64,000 bases of DNA from Streptomyces sp. PT12 (lineage in GTDB: Bacteria; Actinomycetota; Actinomycetes; Streptomycetales; Streptomycetaceae), in assembly GCF_003311645.1 (NCBI RefSeq), contig NZ_QEST01000184.1, positions 248,001 to 312,000 of the forward strand, read 5' to 3'. Under the pieces are notes generated by a model. It did not search any database. It saw only the letters and a program-made list of their open reading frames with translations, and was not told the DNA's origin. Shown here one piece after another: positions 16,429-25,691 of this stretch; position 1 is the stretch's first letter; every line of letters begins with the position of its first letter. Position numbers and translations under genes: made by a program.

Positions 16429-17607
16429 TCAGAACTTGTTGCTCGGCGTGAGGCCGAGCGACATCCCCGCGAGACCCCGCGCCCGGCTTGAGAGCGAGGA
16501 CGCCACGCCACGCAGCGCCGCCCCGGCCGGTGAGTCGGGGTCGGACAGCACGACGGGCTTTCCCTCGTCGCCGCCCTCGCGCAGCCGCACATCGATCGGG
16601 ATCGTGCCGAGCACCGGCACCTCGGCCCCGGTCGTTCGGGTCAGGCCGTCGGCGACCCGCTTGCCGCCGCCGCTGCCGAACACGTCGACCATCTCGCCGC
16701 AGTGCGGGCACGGCAGGCCCGCCATGTTCTCCACGACGCCCACGATCTTCTGGTGCGTCTGCACCGCGATCGACCCGGCCCGCTCGGCCACCTCGGCCGC
16801 CGCCTGCTGCGGCGTGGTCACCACCAGGATCTCCGCGCCCGGCACCAGCTGCGCCACCGAGATCGCGATGTCCCCCGTCCCCGGGGGCAGATCGAGCAGC
16901 AGCACGTCGAGGTCGCCCCAGTAGACGTCGGCCAGGAACTGCTGCAGCGCCCGGTGCAGCATCGGCCCGCGCCACACCACGGGGGCGTTCCCGGGCGTGA
17001 ACATGCCGATCGAGATCACCTTCACGCCGTGCGCGGACGGCGGCATGATCATGTTCTCGACCTGGGTCGGGCGGGCGTCCGTGCCCAGCATGCGGGGCAC
17101 CGAGTGGCCGTAGATGTCCGCGTCCACCACGCCGACCTTGAGCCCGTCGCGGGCCATGGCCGCCGCGAGGTTGACCGTCACGGACGACTTGCCGACGCCG
17201 CCCTTGCCCGAGGCGACGGCGTAGACCCGGGTCAGCGAGCCCGGCTTGGCGAACGGCACCTCACGCTCGGCCTGCCCGCCGCGCAGCGACGTGGCCAGCT
17301 CCTTGCGCTGCTCGTCGCTCATCACGTCGAGCTCGACGCGCACCCCGGTTACGCCGGGGACCGCGCGCACGGCGTCCGTGACGTTCGCCGTGATCGAGTC
17401 GCGCATCGGACAGCCCTGGATCGTCAGATACACCCCGACCGCCACCGTGCCGTCCGGGGCGATCTCCACGGACTTGACCATGCCGAGATCGGTGATCGGA
17501 CGGTGGATCTCCGGGTCGTTCACCCGGGACAGGGCGGCCCGGACCGCGTCCTCGCCGGGCAGCGTGCCGGTCGCGCCCGCGGGGGGCGGGGGAGTATCGG
17601 TAGCCAT
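16429..17607 (-). CDS. mrp: Iron-sulfur cluster carrier ATPase Mrp/ApbC
   Basis: P-loop NTPase of the Mrp/NBP35 family that assembles and delivers [4Fe-4S] clusters. An N-terminal MIP18/DUF59 domain (VNDPEIHRPITDLGMVKSV, IQGCPMRDSI) is followed by the deviant Walker A SGKGGVGKSS, VVDADIYGHSVPRML, LLDLPPGTGD, and the C-terminal cluster-binding pair CPHCGE. 392 aa fits the family. ATG at 17607 is supported by a TACCAT box ending 7 nt upstream. Divergent from the lipoprotein gene. Confidence 0.92.
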   Translation of the reverse strand: MATDTPPPPAGATGTLPGEDAVRAALSRVNDPEIHRPITDLGMVKSVEIAPDGTVAVGVYLTIQGCPMRDSITANVTDAVRAVPGVTGVRVELDVMSDEQRKELATSLRGGQAEREVPFAKPGSLTRVYAVASGKGGVGKSSVTVNLAAAMARDGLKVGVVDADIYGHSVPRMLGTDARPTQVENMIMPPSAHGVKVISIGMFTPGNAPVVWRGPMLHRALQQFLADVYWGDLDVLLLDLPPGTGDIAISVAQLVPGAEILVVTTPQQAAAEVAERAGSIAVQTHQKIVGVVENMAGLPCPHCGEMVDVFGSGGGKRVADGLTRTTGAEVPVLGTIPIDVRLREGGDEGKPVVLSDPDSPAGAALRGVASSLSSRARGLAGMSLGLTPSNKF

Positions 17608-17614
17608 GTCCCCG

Positions 17615-17620
17615 ATGGTA
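17615..17620 (-). promoter_or_regulatory. Putative -10 (TACCAT) of mrp, leaderless layout
   Basis: TACCAT on the minus strand ends 7 nt before the mrp ATG. Back to back with the -10 of the divergent lipoprotein gene, 54 bp apart. Confidence 0.5.
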
Positions 17621-17674
17621 CGGCGCTCCCGGTGCCGCGGCGGACCGCCCCTTCGGGGGGTCGCGGGCGTGCCG

Positions 17675-17680
17675 TACGCT
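17675..17680 (+). promoter_or_regulatory. Putative -10 (TACGCT) of lipoprotein gene, leaderless layout
   Basis: TACGCT ends 7 nt before GTG 17688; no Shine-Dalgarno is present. Confidence 0.5.
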
Positions 17681-17687
17681 GCGGCTC

Positions 17688-18446
17688 GTGACAGAGAAGT
17701 CCCCCGCACTCCGTCCCAACTGGCGCCGTGCACTGGGGGGTGCGGCGTCCGCGGGAGCCCTGGTCGTCGCCCTCACCGCCTGCGGTGCCGACGAGCCCGA
17801 GCCCGAGACGAACGGCGTCGACGAGCTGCCCGCCGCGGAGATCGAGGAACGCGCGAGAGCCGCCGCCGCCGAGGCGTCGTCCGTCCGCCTCTCGGGAACG
17901 GTGATCACCGAGGCGGGGACGTTCCGGCTCGATGTGCGGCTCGGCGGCGAGGGCGGGGTCGGTGAGGTCTCCACGGAGGGGACGACGTTCGAGCTGCTGC
18001 GGATCGGCGACGACCTCTACATCAAGGCCGACCAGACGTTCTGGGAGAGCGAGGGCATCCCCGATGAGCTGGAGACGGACCCGACGGAGAAGCTGGACGG
18101 CAAGTATGTCCGCGTCGTGCCCGACGACCCCGCCTATGAGCAGCTCAGCGGCTTCACGGACAAGAACACCCTGCTCGACGGGCTGCTCACGCTCGACGGC
18201 GAGCGCGCGACCGGCGAGGAGGGCGAGATCGATGGCAGCCCCACCATCCGCGTCGAGGCGGACGGGGGCGCCGGGGGCGTGATCGAGGTGGCGCTCATGG
18301 GCACGCCCTACCCGCTGCGCCTGGAGCGCGGCGGCGCGGCGGGGCAGCTGACGCTCGACGACTGGGGCCAGGAGTTCTCGCTGAACGAGCCCAAGGAGGA
18401 CGAGATCGTCGACTACGGGGACGCGCTGATCAACCCCGAGGAGTAG
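17688..18446 (+). CDS. LppX/LprG-like lipoprotein
   Basis: Predicted lipid-anchored extracytoplasmic protein of 252 aa. The basic N-terminus and hydrophobic core end in the lipobox LTAC, with Cys about residue 30. The mature domain resembles the LppX/LprAFG half-barrel: VRLSGTVITEAGTFRLDVRL, then FELLRIGDDLYIKADQTFW and GKYVRV. Members of the family carry lipids or glycolipids across the mycobacterial envelope; the streptomycete role is unknown. Start GTG 17688 is set by the adjoining TACGCT. Its last 17 nt overlap the 3' end of the convergent gene. Confidence 0.75.
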   Translation: MTEKSPALRPNWRRALGGAASAGALVVALTACGADEPEPETNGVDELPAAEIEERARAAAAEASSVRLSGTVITEAGTFRLDVRLGGEGGVGEVSTEGTTFELLRIGDDLYIKADQTFWESEGIPDELETDPTEKLDGKYVRVVPDDPAYEQLSGFTDKNTLLDGLLTLDGERATGEEGEIDGSPTIRVEADGGAGGVIEVALMGTPYPLRLERGGAAGQLTLDDWGQEFSLNEPKEDEIVDYGDALINPEE

Positions 18447-18984
18447 CCCGGTGGCCCGAGGCGCCGCGCCTGCGCACGGGCAGCCCGCTCGGCGTGGCGA
18501 CGCGGGTGCTCGCCGGGGTCGGCAGCGGCGGCGCCGCCTGCGACTCCACGGGCATCGCGCCCGGGTGCTGGGTGGGCTCACCGGCCGGTTCGAGGCGCAG
18601 CACGCGGCACTCGCGGGCCCAGCGCTCGGCGATGCCGTCGGCGTCGGGGGCGTTGAGCCGCTTCCCCTTCAGCTCGGCGACCGCGTCGGACCAGCTCTCG
18701 CTCCCCGGGGCGGGCTCGGCGACCACGGCGGGCCATACGACCAGGCGCCCGCCCTTGTCCTTGCTGCGGCTGCTGACCGTCGCGGCGGCGCCGTCGGCCA
18801 GCCCGAGTCCGTCGAGCGGCTGCTCGCCAGGACCCCCGACGAGGCACACCGCGCCGCCCGACCACACGTGCCACAGCGCTCTCGCCGGTCCCTCGGGGCC
18901 GCGCACCCAGACCAGTGCGGACTTCTTCGCGGACTCCTCGATCAGGGCCAGTCCGAACGCGGCGATGGCGGCGTGGGAGGTCAT
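18430..18984 (-). CDS. Conserved hypothetical protein
   Basis: 184 aa; function not recognised. The first ~125 residues are well ordered (MTSHAAIAAFGLALIEESAK, WVRGPEGPARALWHVWS, GKRLNAPDADGIAERWARE) and resemble a protein conserved in Streptomyces; the tail is Pro/Ala/Arg-rich. No signal peptide, membrane segment or catalytic motif. ATG at 18984 is supported by a TACGCT box 7 nt upstream. The 3' end overlaps the lipoprotein gene. Confidence 0.75.
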   Translation of the reverse strand: MTSHAAIAAFGLALIEESAKKSALVWVRGPEGPARALWHVWSGGAVCLVGGPGEQPLDGLGLADGAAATVSSRSKDKGGRLVVWPAVVAEPAPGSESWSDAVAELKGKRLNAPDADGIAERWARECRVLRLEPAGEPTQHPGAMPVESQAAPPLPTPASTRVATPSGLPVRRRGASGHRATPRG

Positions 18985-18991
18985 GCCTGGG

Positions 18992-18997
18992 AGCGTA
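18992..18997 (-). promoter_or_regulatory. Putative -10 (TACGCT), leaderless layout
   Basis: TACGCT on the minus strand ends 7 nt before ATG 18984; no ribosome site is visible. Confidence 0.5.
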
Positions 18998-19009
18998 GCG
19001 GCGGGCCGC

Positions 19010-19741
19010 TCAGGCGGACAGGCCGAGGGCCGCCATGCGCCGGGTGTGCGCCTCGGTGATGCGCGAGAACATCCGGCCGATCTCTGCCAGGTCGAAGCCG
19101 TCGGCGACGCCGCCCACGAGCATCGTGGAGAGCGCGTCCCGGTCGGCGACCACCCGCTGGGCCTGCGACAGCGCCTCGCCCATCAGCCGCCGCGCCCACA
19201 GCGCGAGGCGCCCGCCCACCGGGGGCTCGGCGGCAATCGCGGAGCGCACCTTCTCCACGGCGAACTCGGCGTGCCCGGTGTCGTCGAGCACCGCGAGCAC
19301 GAGCGAGCGGGTGTCGGAGTCGAGCCGTGAGGCGACCTCGCGGTAGAAGTCGGCGGCGATCGCGTCGCCGACGTACGCCTTGACCAGGCCCTCGAGCCAG
19401 TCGGACGGCGCGGTCAGCCGGTGGAAGTCCTCCAGGGCCGACGCGAAGGGCTCCATGGCCTCGGTCGGCTCCTCGTCGATCTGCCGCAGCCGCTCGGTGA
19501 GCCGCTCGAAGTGGTGGAACTCGGCCGCGGCCATCCGGGCCAGCGCCGCCTTGTCGGCCAGGGTGGGCGCCAGCTTGGCGTCCTCGGCGAGCCGCTCGAA
19601 CGCCGCGAGCTCGCCGTAGGCCAGGGCGCCGAGCAGGTCCACCACGGCCGCCCGGTACCTCGGGTCAGCTGACGCCTCCGCCCAGTCGGCCGCGAGCCGC
19701 GGCGCCTCGGGAGCGGGGGTCGAGGTCTCGGACGTCTCCAT
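19010..19741 (-). CDS. Ferritin-like fold-containing protein
   Basis: 243-aa all-helical protein of the ferritin-like superfamily. Candidate diiron ligands sit in YGELAAFERL, AAEFHHFERL, DAIAADFYREV and DDTGHAEFAVEKV, the helix pattern seen in MiaE-like and related hydroxylases. ATG at 19741 follows a strong GGAGGAG. TATTGT on the minus strand near 19800 could be the -10. It is divergent from a DEAD-box helicase, the same pairing as in mycobacteria. Enzymatic activity is not established for this subgroup. Confidence 0.8.
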   Translation of the reverse strand: METSETSTPAPEAPRLAADWAEASADPRYRAAVVDLLGALAYGELAAFERLAEDAKLAPTLADKAALARMAAAEFHHFERLTERLRQIDEEPTEAMEPFASALEDFHRLTAPSDWLEGLVKAYVGDAIAADFYREVASRLDSDTRSLVLAVLDDTGHAEFAVEKVRSAIAAEPPVGGRLALWARRLMGEALSQAQRVVADRDALSTMLVGGVADGFDLAEIGRMFSRITEAHTRRMAALGLSA

Positions 19742-20167
19742 CAGCTCTCCTCCGCGGGCGGTCGTGGGCCCCGCCCTCTCCTGGTCACGCCGTGCACAAT
19801 AGCCCCTGAGCGGGGCCCTCCGTCCCGTGTGACGATCACCCGGACGACAGGGCCTGCCGCATGTGCGCCGTTCCGGGGTACAGTGGTATAGCGGCCCACT
19901 CGTATGTGGTGGGCCCATCCCCATGCCGGAGACCTGGGCCGGTCGCGTCCGCCGTCGCCTCGGCCGGATGTGCCGTAGGCCCAGACCCCCGAGGATGCCC
20001 GGTCGGTGGCCCGATCGGCTCCGACCTGACCAGCCCTCCGCGGCGGTGCGGTGTTCGCACCCTCCGCGGCATGAGGGACCCGCTCGCGCGGTGCGTGCGC
20101 TTGAGCGAGACGACCGGGTCCCGCGCCCGAAGGGCGGCCCCCGACAGGGCCGCCACCCGCAGGCGCG
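19742..20167. other. Long divergent intergenic region and helicase leader
   Basis: No gene is supported in these 426 nt. TACAGT and TATAGC near 19880-19892 are candidate -10 boxes for the rightward helicase gene, implying a 5' leader of roughly 270 nt. A hairpin (GGCCCAC 19893-19899 with GTGGGCC 19909-19915) lies at the start of that leader. Leaders of DEAD-box helicase genes are often regulatory; no known riboswitch pattern was recognised. Confidence 0.4.
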
Positions 20168-21856
20168 GTGCAATTCGACCCGCCTCGCCGCCGGGTGCCG
20201 CGTCACACAGAAGAGGCAACGACCCTGTCCGCTACCACCACACCCACCAGCTTTCGGGATCTGGGGATCCTGGCCGAGACGGCAGAGGCCCTGGAGGCCG
20301 TCGGCATCACCACCCCGTTCCCCATCCAGGAGATGACCCTCCCGGTCGCCCTGGCAGGCACCGACGTCATCGGCCAGGCCAAGACCGGCACAGGCAAGAC
20401 GCTGGGCTTCGGCCTGCCCCTGCTCGAAAAGGTCACCGTTCCCGCCGACGTGGAGTCGGGGCGCGCCCAGACCACCGGGCTCACCGACGCCCCGCAGGCG
20501 CTCGTCGTCGTGCCCACGCGCGAGCTGTGCCAGCAGGTGACCAACGACCTGCTGACCGCGGGCAAGGTGAGGAACGTCCGGGTGCTCTCCATCTACGGAG
20601 GCCGCGCCTACGAGCCGCAGGTCGAGGCGCTGGCCAGGGGCGTGGACGTCGTCGTCGGCACGCCGGGGCGGCTGCTCGACCTGGCGGGCCAGCGCAAGCT
20701 CGACCTGTCGCACATCCGCTGCCTCGTCCTCGACGAGGCCGACGAGATGCTCGACCTCGGCTTCCTGCCCGATGTGGAGAAGATCATCGAGCTGCTGCCC
20801 GCGAAGCGGCAGACGATGCTGTTCTCCGCCACCATGCCGGGGCAGGTTATCGGCCTCGCCCGGCGCTACATGAGCCAGCCCACCCACATCCGCGCCACGG
20901 AGCCCGACGACGAGGGCGCCACTGTGGCCAACATCACGCAGCACGTCTTCAGGGCGCACTCGCTCGACAAGCCCGAGATGGTCGCGCGCATGCTCCAGGC
21001 CGAGGGCAGGGGCCTGGTGATGATCTTCTGCCGCACCAAGCGCACGGCCGCCGACGTGGCCGAGCAGCTGGGCCGCAGGGGCTTCGCCGCCGCCGCGGTC
21101 CACGGCGACCTGGGGCAGGGGGCGCGCGAGCAGGCGCTGCGGGCGTTCCGCAACGGGAAGGTCGACGTCCTCGTCTGTACCGACGTCGCAGCCCGCGGTA
21201 TCGACGTGGACGGCGTCACCCATGTGATCAACTACCAGACGCCCGAGGACGAGAAGACCTATCTGCATCGCATCGGCAGGACGGGCCGCGCCGGTGCCAC
21301 CGGCATCGCGGTCACCCTGGTCGACTGGGACGACATCCCGCGCTGGCAGCTGATCAACAAGGCGCTCGGCCTGGCGTTCCCCGACCCGCCCGAGACGTAC
21401 TCCACCTCCGCGCACCTCTTCGAGGCGCTGCGGATCCCCGAGGGCACCAAGGGCACGCTGCCGCGCGCCGAGCGCACCCGCGCGGGGCTCGCGGCCGAGG
21501 AGGTCGAGGACCTGGGCGGCCCCGGATCGCGGCGCCGAGGGCGCGAGGCGCGCCCGCAGCGCGCGACGACCACCCGCACCCCGCGCCAGCGCCGCCGCAC
21601 CCGCGGCGGGGTCACGGTCGGGGACGAGGGCGGCGAGGCGCCCGAGGCGCGGGCCGCGGGGCAGGCCACCGGGCCCGCGAAGGCCAAGGCCGCCCCCGCG
21701 CCAGGGGCGGGCGGGGACGGCGCCGAGGGCGCCGCAGCGCCGCGCACCCCGCGCCGCCGTCGCCGCAGGACCCGCGGCGGCCAGGCGGGAGCGCCGGGGG
21801 CCGCGGGCGCGGGGGGCGCGGCCACCGCGACGGACCCGGCGCCCTCTGGGTCCTGA
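20168..21856 (+). CDS. DEAD-box ATP-dependent RNA helicase
   Basis: RNA helicase with a complete core: Q motif (TPFPIQEMTLP), motif I AKTGTGKT, Ia PTREL, Ib TPGRLLD, motif II DEAD, motif III SAT, IV MIFCRTKRTA, V VCTDVAARGIDVDG, and VI HRIGRTGRAG. The C-terminal ~120 residues are basic with RRRRRTRGG-like runs, typical of RNA-binding tails in RhlE-type enzymes. Start is uncertain: GTG 20168 has no good ribosome site, while a CTG near 20225 has AGAAGAGG at suitable spacing and lies just before the conserved domain. Likely role in ribosome assembly or RNA decay. Confidence 0.92.
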   Translation: MQFDPPRRRVPRHTEEATTLSATTTPTSFRDLGILAETAEALEAVGITTPFPIQEMTLPVALAGTDVIGQAKTGTGKTLGFGLPLLEKVTVPADVESGRAQTTGLTDAPQALVVVPTRELCQQVTNDLLTAGKVRNVRVLSIYGGRAYEPQVEALARGVDVVVGTPGRLLDLAGQRKLDLSHIRCLVLDEADEMLDLGFLPDVEKIIELLPAKRQTMLFSATMPGQVIGLARRYMSQPTHIRATEPDDEGATVANITQHVFRAHSLDKPEMVARMLQAEGRGLVMIFCRTKRTAADVAEQLGRRGFAAAAVHGDLGQGAREQALRAFRNGKVDVLVCTDVAARGIDVDGVTHVINYQTPEDEKTYLHRIGRTGRAGATGIAVTLVDWDDIPRWQLINKALGLAFPDPPETYSTSAHLFEALRIPEGTKGTLPRAERTRAGLAAEEVEDLGGPGSRRRGREARPQRATTTRTPRQRRRTRGGVTVGDEGGEAPEARAAGQATGPAKAKAAPAPGAGGDGAEGAAAPRTPRRRRRRTRGGQAGAPGAAGAGGAATATDPAPSGS

Positions 21857-21896
21857 GGGTTCGGCGCCTGACACGGCTCGCCTCGAGGCGGGGCAC

Positions 21897-23693
21897 TCAG
21901 AAGACGGGCTCACCGTCCCGGGTCAGGCGCCAGTCGACCGAGGCGAACGCGGCGGGGTCGATCTCGCCGTTCGCCTGGACCCACGCGATGATCGTGTTGC
22001 GGATCTCGTCCGAGTTCGACCACAGCTGGTCGGCCGCGGCCACATGCGGAAAGTTTCCGCCGCCGTTGGCTCGGTAGTTGTTCACCGCGAGCACGAACTC
22101 CGCCGTGTCCGCGACCGGTTCGCCGTCGAACGCCAGCTCGGTGATCCGTGAGCCCGCGGGCCTGGCGATGTCGATGTCGTAGGTGACCCCGCTGACCACG
22201 TCGTAGTTGTAGTCGGGCGTCCCGTCCGCGTTGGTCAGCTCCTCAGGATCCACCGGGGCACCGGCCGGGACCTGCGCGAAGTAACGGGCTGAGAACTCCA
22301 GGTAGTCCCTCAGCTGCGCGCCCGTGACGAGCCTGGCCTCCAGCGTGTTCTCGAAGACGTACATCCCCGCCACGTCGCGGATGGTGACCTCGCCCGCCGG
22401 AATCGCCGCGGTGCGCGAGAAGCAGGCCGCCTGCGACAGCACCGGCAGGTCCCCGTACTCCGTGCCCGCCACCGCCGCGCGCACCGTCTCGGCCTGCACA
22501 TGGTTGATGAAGTCGATGATCGGGGTGTCGCGCCAGGGCGCCTCGGCCGCCGTCATCGCCTCGGAGGCGGTGCCGATGACCTGGTTGACATAGGCGACGG
22601 CGTTGGCGTGCTGCTCGGCCACGAGCGCGGTGACGCGCGGGTCCTCGTCGGCGGTGTTGGCGTCGATCACGCGCGAGCCGACCGAGTCGACCTGCCAGTG
22701 GCCTCGGCGCCACACCAGCTCGAAGTCGAACACGCTTAGCCGCATGCCCCAGCGCAGCGGCTCCGAGAGCACCACGTCGCGGCCCGTCTCGGCGTTGGCC
22801 ACCCGGCGCTCGGCGATCTCCTCGTGCGCGTGGCCCACCAGGATCGCGTCGATGCCGGGCACCCGCTCGGCGACCAGCGCCGCGGCGTTCTCCACGTGCG
22901 GGAGCTGGTCGCCGTACGAGGATGTGCCGCTCGTGCCGGAGTGCGCGGAGACGATGACGACGTCGGCGCCCGCCGCGCGCATCCTCGGCACCCAGTGCGC
23001 GGCCTGCTCGGGCAGCCCGGGGAACGTCATCCGCCCCTCGACATGCGCCCGGTCCCACACGGCGATGCCGGGGTTGGTGAGGCCGAGGACCCCGACCCTG
23101 ACGTCCCTGCCGTAGGGGTTGCGCAGTGTGCCGATCCAGTACGGGGGGAACGCGGGCCGCTCGGTCGCGGCGTCCAGCGCGTTGGCCGCGAGGAGGGGGA
23201 AGTCGCACTGCTCCTCGAAGGCGCGCAGCAGCGGGATGCCGTAGTTGAACTCGTGGTTGCCCAGCGCGACCGCGTCGTAGCCCATGGCGTTCATGGCCAG
23301 CGCCATGGGGTGCACGGGGCCGCCGTCCCCGCCCGTGATGGGGTCGATCTTGGCGTAGTAGTAGGCGAGTTGGGTGCCCTGGATGGTGTCGCCCGCGTCG
23401 ATCAGCAGGGTGCGGTGGGGGCCGCGCTCGTCGCGGATGGCGTTGATCAGGGTGGAGAGCTTGGCCAGGCCGATGTCGTTCCCCTCCCCGTCGGTGTACT
23501 CCGCGTCGGTGAAGTAGTCCCAGTTCAGGACATTGCCATGCAGGTCGGTCGTGCCCATGACGGAGAACGAGAAGCGCCTGGGGTCGGGCGTCCACTCCGC
23601 GGCGGCGGGGGTGGTGCCCGCGGCGGTGGTGAGCGCGACGCCCGCGCTCGTGGCCGCGGTGCGGCCGAGGAATGTCCGGCGGTCGAGCGGCAT
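21897..23693 (-). CDS. Tat-exported 5'-nucleotidase / 2',3'-cyclic phosphodiesterase
   Basis: Secreted metallophosphoesterase that would release nucleosides from extracellular nucleotides. The N-terminus is a twin-arginine signal (RRTFLGRTAATSAG) with an Ala-rich cleavage region. Metal-site motifs: MGTTDLHGNV, DAGDTIQGT, ALGNHEFNYG, VSAHSGTSG and VGHAHEEI. The C-terminal 5'-nucleotidase domain has AVNNYRANGGGNFP and VDWRL. 598 aa. ATG at 23693 follows GAGGAG. Export would rely on the Tat system, one subunit of which (TatB) is encoded upstream. Confidence 0.92.
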   Translation of the reverse strand: MPLDRRTFLGRTAATSAGVALTTAAGTTPAAAEWTPDPRRFSFSVMGTTDLHGNVLNWDYFTDAEYTDGEGNDIGLAKLSTLINAIRDERGPHRTLLIDAGDTIQGTQLAYYYAKIDPITGGDGGPVHPMALAMNAMGYDAVALGNHEFNYGIPLLRAFEEQCDFPLLAANALDAATERPAFPPYWIGTLRNPYGRDVRVGVLGLTNPGIAVWDRAHVEGRMTFPGLPEQAAHWVPRMRAAGADVVIVSAHSGTSGTSSYGDQLPHVENAAALVAERVPGIDAILVGHAHEEIAERRVANAETGRDVVLSEPLRWGMRLSVFDFELVWRRGHWQVDSVGSRVIDANTADEDPRVTALVAEQHANAVAYVNQVIGTASEAMTAAEAPWRDTPIIDFINHVQAETVRAAVAGTEYGDLPVLSQAACFSRTAAIPAGEVTIRDVAGMYVFENTLEARLVTGAQLRDYLEFSARYFAQVPAGAPVDPEELTNADGTPDYNYDVVSGVTYDIDIARPAGSRITELAFDGEPVADTAEFVLAVNNYRANGGGNFPHVAAADQLWSNSDEIRNTIIAWVQANGEIDPAAFASVDWRLTRDGEPVF

Positions 23694-23826
23694 GGGGGTG
23701 ACTCCTCGCGGGGGGTGGGGCCTTGGGAACGCGCGTAGATTCTGGCGGAGCCGCCCGTTCGGCGACAGCCCCTCGGCGTTTCTCCTCGATGATGGAACGA
23801 TGTCGTCGGCCGTCCTCCCCGGCCGG

Positions 23827-23832
23827 TACCGT
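23827..23832 (+). promoter_or_regulatory. Putative -10 (TACCGT), leaderless layout
   Basis: TACCGT ends 6 nt before GTG 23839; no Shine-Dalgarno is seen. Confidence 0.5.
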
Positions 23833-23838
23833 CGGGGT

Positions 23839-24747
23839 GTGAGCAGACCGCCTTTCTGTGAACCGCCCGCCGAGGTGCGGGCCCACCGGCTCGCCACCCG
23901 CAGGGGCGAGTTCGCCGTGCTCGACGCCGTTCCCGCCGACCGCGAGCCCGTCGCCACGGCGCTGCTGGTGCCCGGGTACACCGGCAGCAAGGAGGACTTC
24001 ATCGCGCTGCTCGTCCCGCTCGCCGACGCGGGCATCAGGGCCGTGGCGGTCGACGGCCGCGGCCAGTACGAGTCGGTGTGCACCGACGGGCCCGCGGCGT
24101 TCGGCCTCGGCGCGCTCGCCGAGGACGTGCTGGCGCAGGCGGAGGCGCTGGGCGAAGGGCCGCTGCACCTGGTGGGGCACTCGCTCGGCGGGCTGATCTC
24201 GCGCGGCGCCGTGCTGCGGGCGGTGGCCGCGGGGAGCGCCCCGCCGTTCGCCTCGCTCACGCTCATCGGCTCGGGCCCAGGCCGGATCGTGCGCCGCCAG
24301 CGCTGGCGCGCGCGGGCGCTTGGCGCGGGGCTGCCGCTGCTCGGCGCGCGGCGCATATGGCGGCTGACCCAGCGCGGCGTCGAGCCGGGCGAGGTCGGGG
24401 CGTTCCTCCGCCGCCGCTGGCTCGCCAACGCGCCCACGCAGTTGCGGACCACGGGCCGCGCGCTGTGCTACGAGCCCGACCGGGTGGACCTGCTGGCGCG
24501 GGTGGGCCTGCCGATCCATGTGCTGTCGGGCGAGCGCGACGGCATCTGGCCCATCCCCGCCATCGACCGCATGGCCGAACGCCTCGGCGCGCACCGCACG
24601 GTGATCACGGGCGCCGAGCACTCGCCCAACGCCCAGGCCCCGGCGGCCACGGCCTCGGCCCTGCTCGCGTTCTGGGCCGCCCTCCCCTCGCCCCGCCCGC
24701 CCGCGTCCCCCGATCCCGCCGAACGGGACCGCTCGGCGGCGGGCTGA
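23839..24747 (+). CDS. Alpha/beta hydrolase
   Basis: 302-aa serine hydrolase of the alpha/beta fold. Oxyanion region LLVPGYTGSKEDF, nucleophile elbow GHSLGG (Ser), acid in SGERDGIWP, and catalytic His in GAEHSPN are all present in the expected order. A C-terminal Pro-rich tail follows. No signal peptide. GTG at 23839 is chosen from the TACCGT box and the SRPPFCEPPAEVRAHRL start. Divergent from the 5'-nucleotidase gene. Substrate unknown. Confidence 0.82.
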   Translation: MSRPPFCEPPAEVRAHRLATRRGEFAVLDAVPADREPVATALLVPGYTGSKEDFIALLVPLADAGIRAVAVDGRGQYESVCTDGPAAFGLGALAEDVLAQAEALGEGPLHLVGHSLGGLISRGAVLRAVAAGSAPPFASLTLIGSGPGRIVRRQRWRARALGAGLPLLGARRIWRLTQRGVEPGEVGAFLRRRWLANAPTQLRTTGRALCYEPDRVDLLARVGLPIHVLSGERDGIWPIPAIDRMAERLGAHRTVITGAEHSPNAQAPAATASALLAFWAALPSPRPPASPDPAERDRSAAG

Positions 24748-24844
24748 CGGGGGCGCTGGCGCCTACGCTCACCGACCCCGCGGTGACCGCGCTGCCGCCC
24801 CCCGCGCGCCGTCGTCGACGCGCTCGGGCCCGTCGAGCGGCCGG

Positions 24845-25687
24845 TCAGCCGACCAGCGGCGCGGCGCCCTTCGCGCGGGTGAGCAGCTCGGCGTAGACCT
24901 CAGGGGGCGTCGTGAACTCGCCCAGGGCGACCGCCTTGCGCGCGCCGTGGTAGTCGCTCGACCCCGTGGTCAGCAGGCCGAGGTCGCCCGCCAAGCCGAG
25001 CAGCCTCGCGTGGGCGTCGGCGTTGTGGTCCATGTGGTTCACCTCGACGCCGTCGAGGCCCGCCTCGGCGAGCCGGACGATCGCGCCGTCGGGCACGCAC
25101 CTGCCGCGCTGCTCGGCCAGCGGGTGGGCGAAGACGGCGACGCCACCGGCGTTGTGGATGAGGCGGATCGCGTCGAACGCGTCGAGCTCGTGCTTGTCGA
25201 CCCAGGCCACGCCGCCGTCGCCGATCCACTGGGCGGTGAACGCGGCCGGGATGTCGGGGATGACGCCCGCCTCGACCATCGCCGCCGCGACGTGCGGGCG
25301 GCCCACCGAGCCCGCCGCGAGCTCGCGGACCCGCTCCCAGGTGATCGGGACGCCCATCTCCTGGAGTTTGGTCACGATGCCCTTGGCCCTGGGCACCCGG
25401 TCGTCGCGCAACAGGTCGCGCTCACGGGCCAGCTCGGGCTCGGTGGGGTCGAAAAGGTACCCCAGCATGTGCAGCGAGACGCCGTCGAGGCGGCAGGAGA
25501 TCTCCGCGCCGGTCACCAGCGTCAGCCCGGCGGGCAGCGCCGCGGCGGCGGCCGCGTGGCCCGCTACGGTGTCGTGGTCGGTCAGGGCGACGACGTCGAG
25601 CCCCGCGGCCCTGGCCGCCGCGACCAGCTCGTCGGGGGTGTCGGTGCCGTCGGATGCCGTGGAGTGGGTGTGCAGGTCGATGCGCAC
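24845..25687 (-). CDS. PHP-domain phosphoesterase
   Basis: 280-aa metal-dependent phosphoesterase of the PHP family (TrpH/YciV-like). Metal-ligand motifs: DLHTHSTASDG at the N-terminus, ALTDHDT, GAEIS, VFAHPLAE, and the terminal SSDYHG. Related enzymes hydrolyse 3',5'-nucleoside bisphosphates or trim RNA 5' ends; which applies here is unknown. GTG at 25687 lies 4 nt after the stop of the upstream gene, so it is the last gene of a leftward operon. Confidence 0.85.
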   Translation of the reverse strand: MRIDLHTHSTASDGTDTPDELVAAARAAGLDVVALTDHDTVAGHAAAAAALPAGLTLVTGAEISCRLDGVSLHMLGYLFDPTEPELARERDLLRDDRVPRAKGIVTKLQEMGVPITWERVRELAAGSVGRPHVAAAMVEAGVIPDIPAAFTAQWIGDGGVAWVDKHELDAFDAIRLIHNAGGVAVFAHPLAEQRGRCVPDGAIVRLAEAGLDGVEVNHMDHNADAHARLLGLAGDLGLLTTGSSDYHGARKAVALGEFTTPPEVYAELLTRAKGAAPLVG

Positions 25688-25691
25688 CGGG

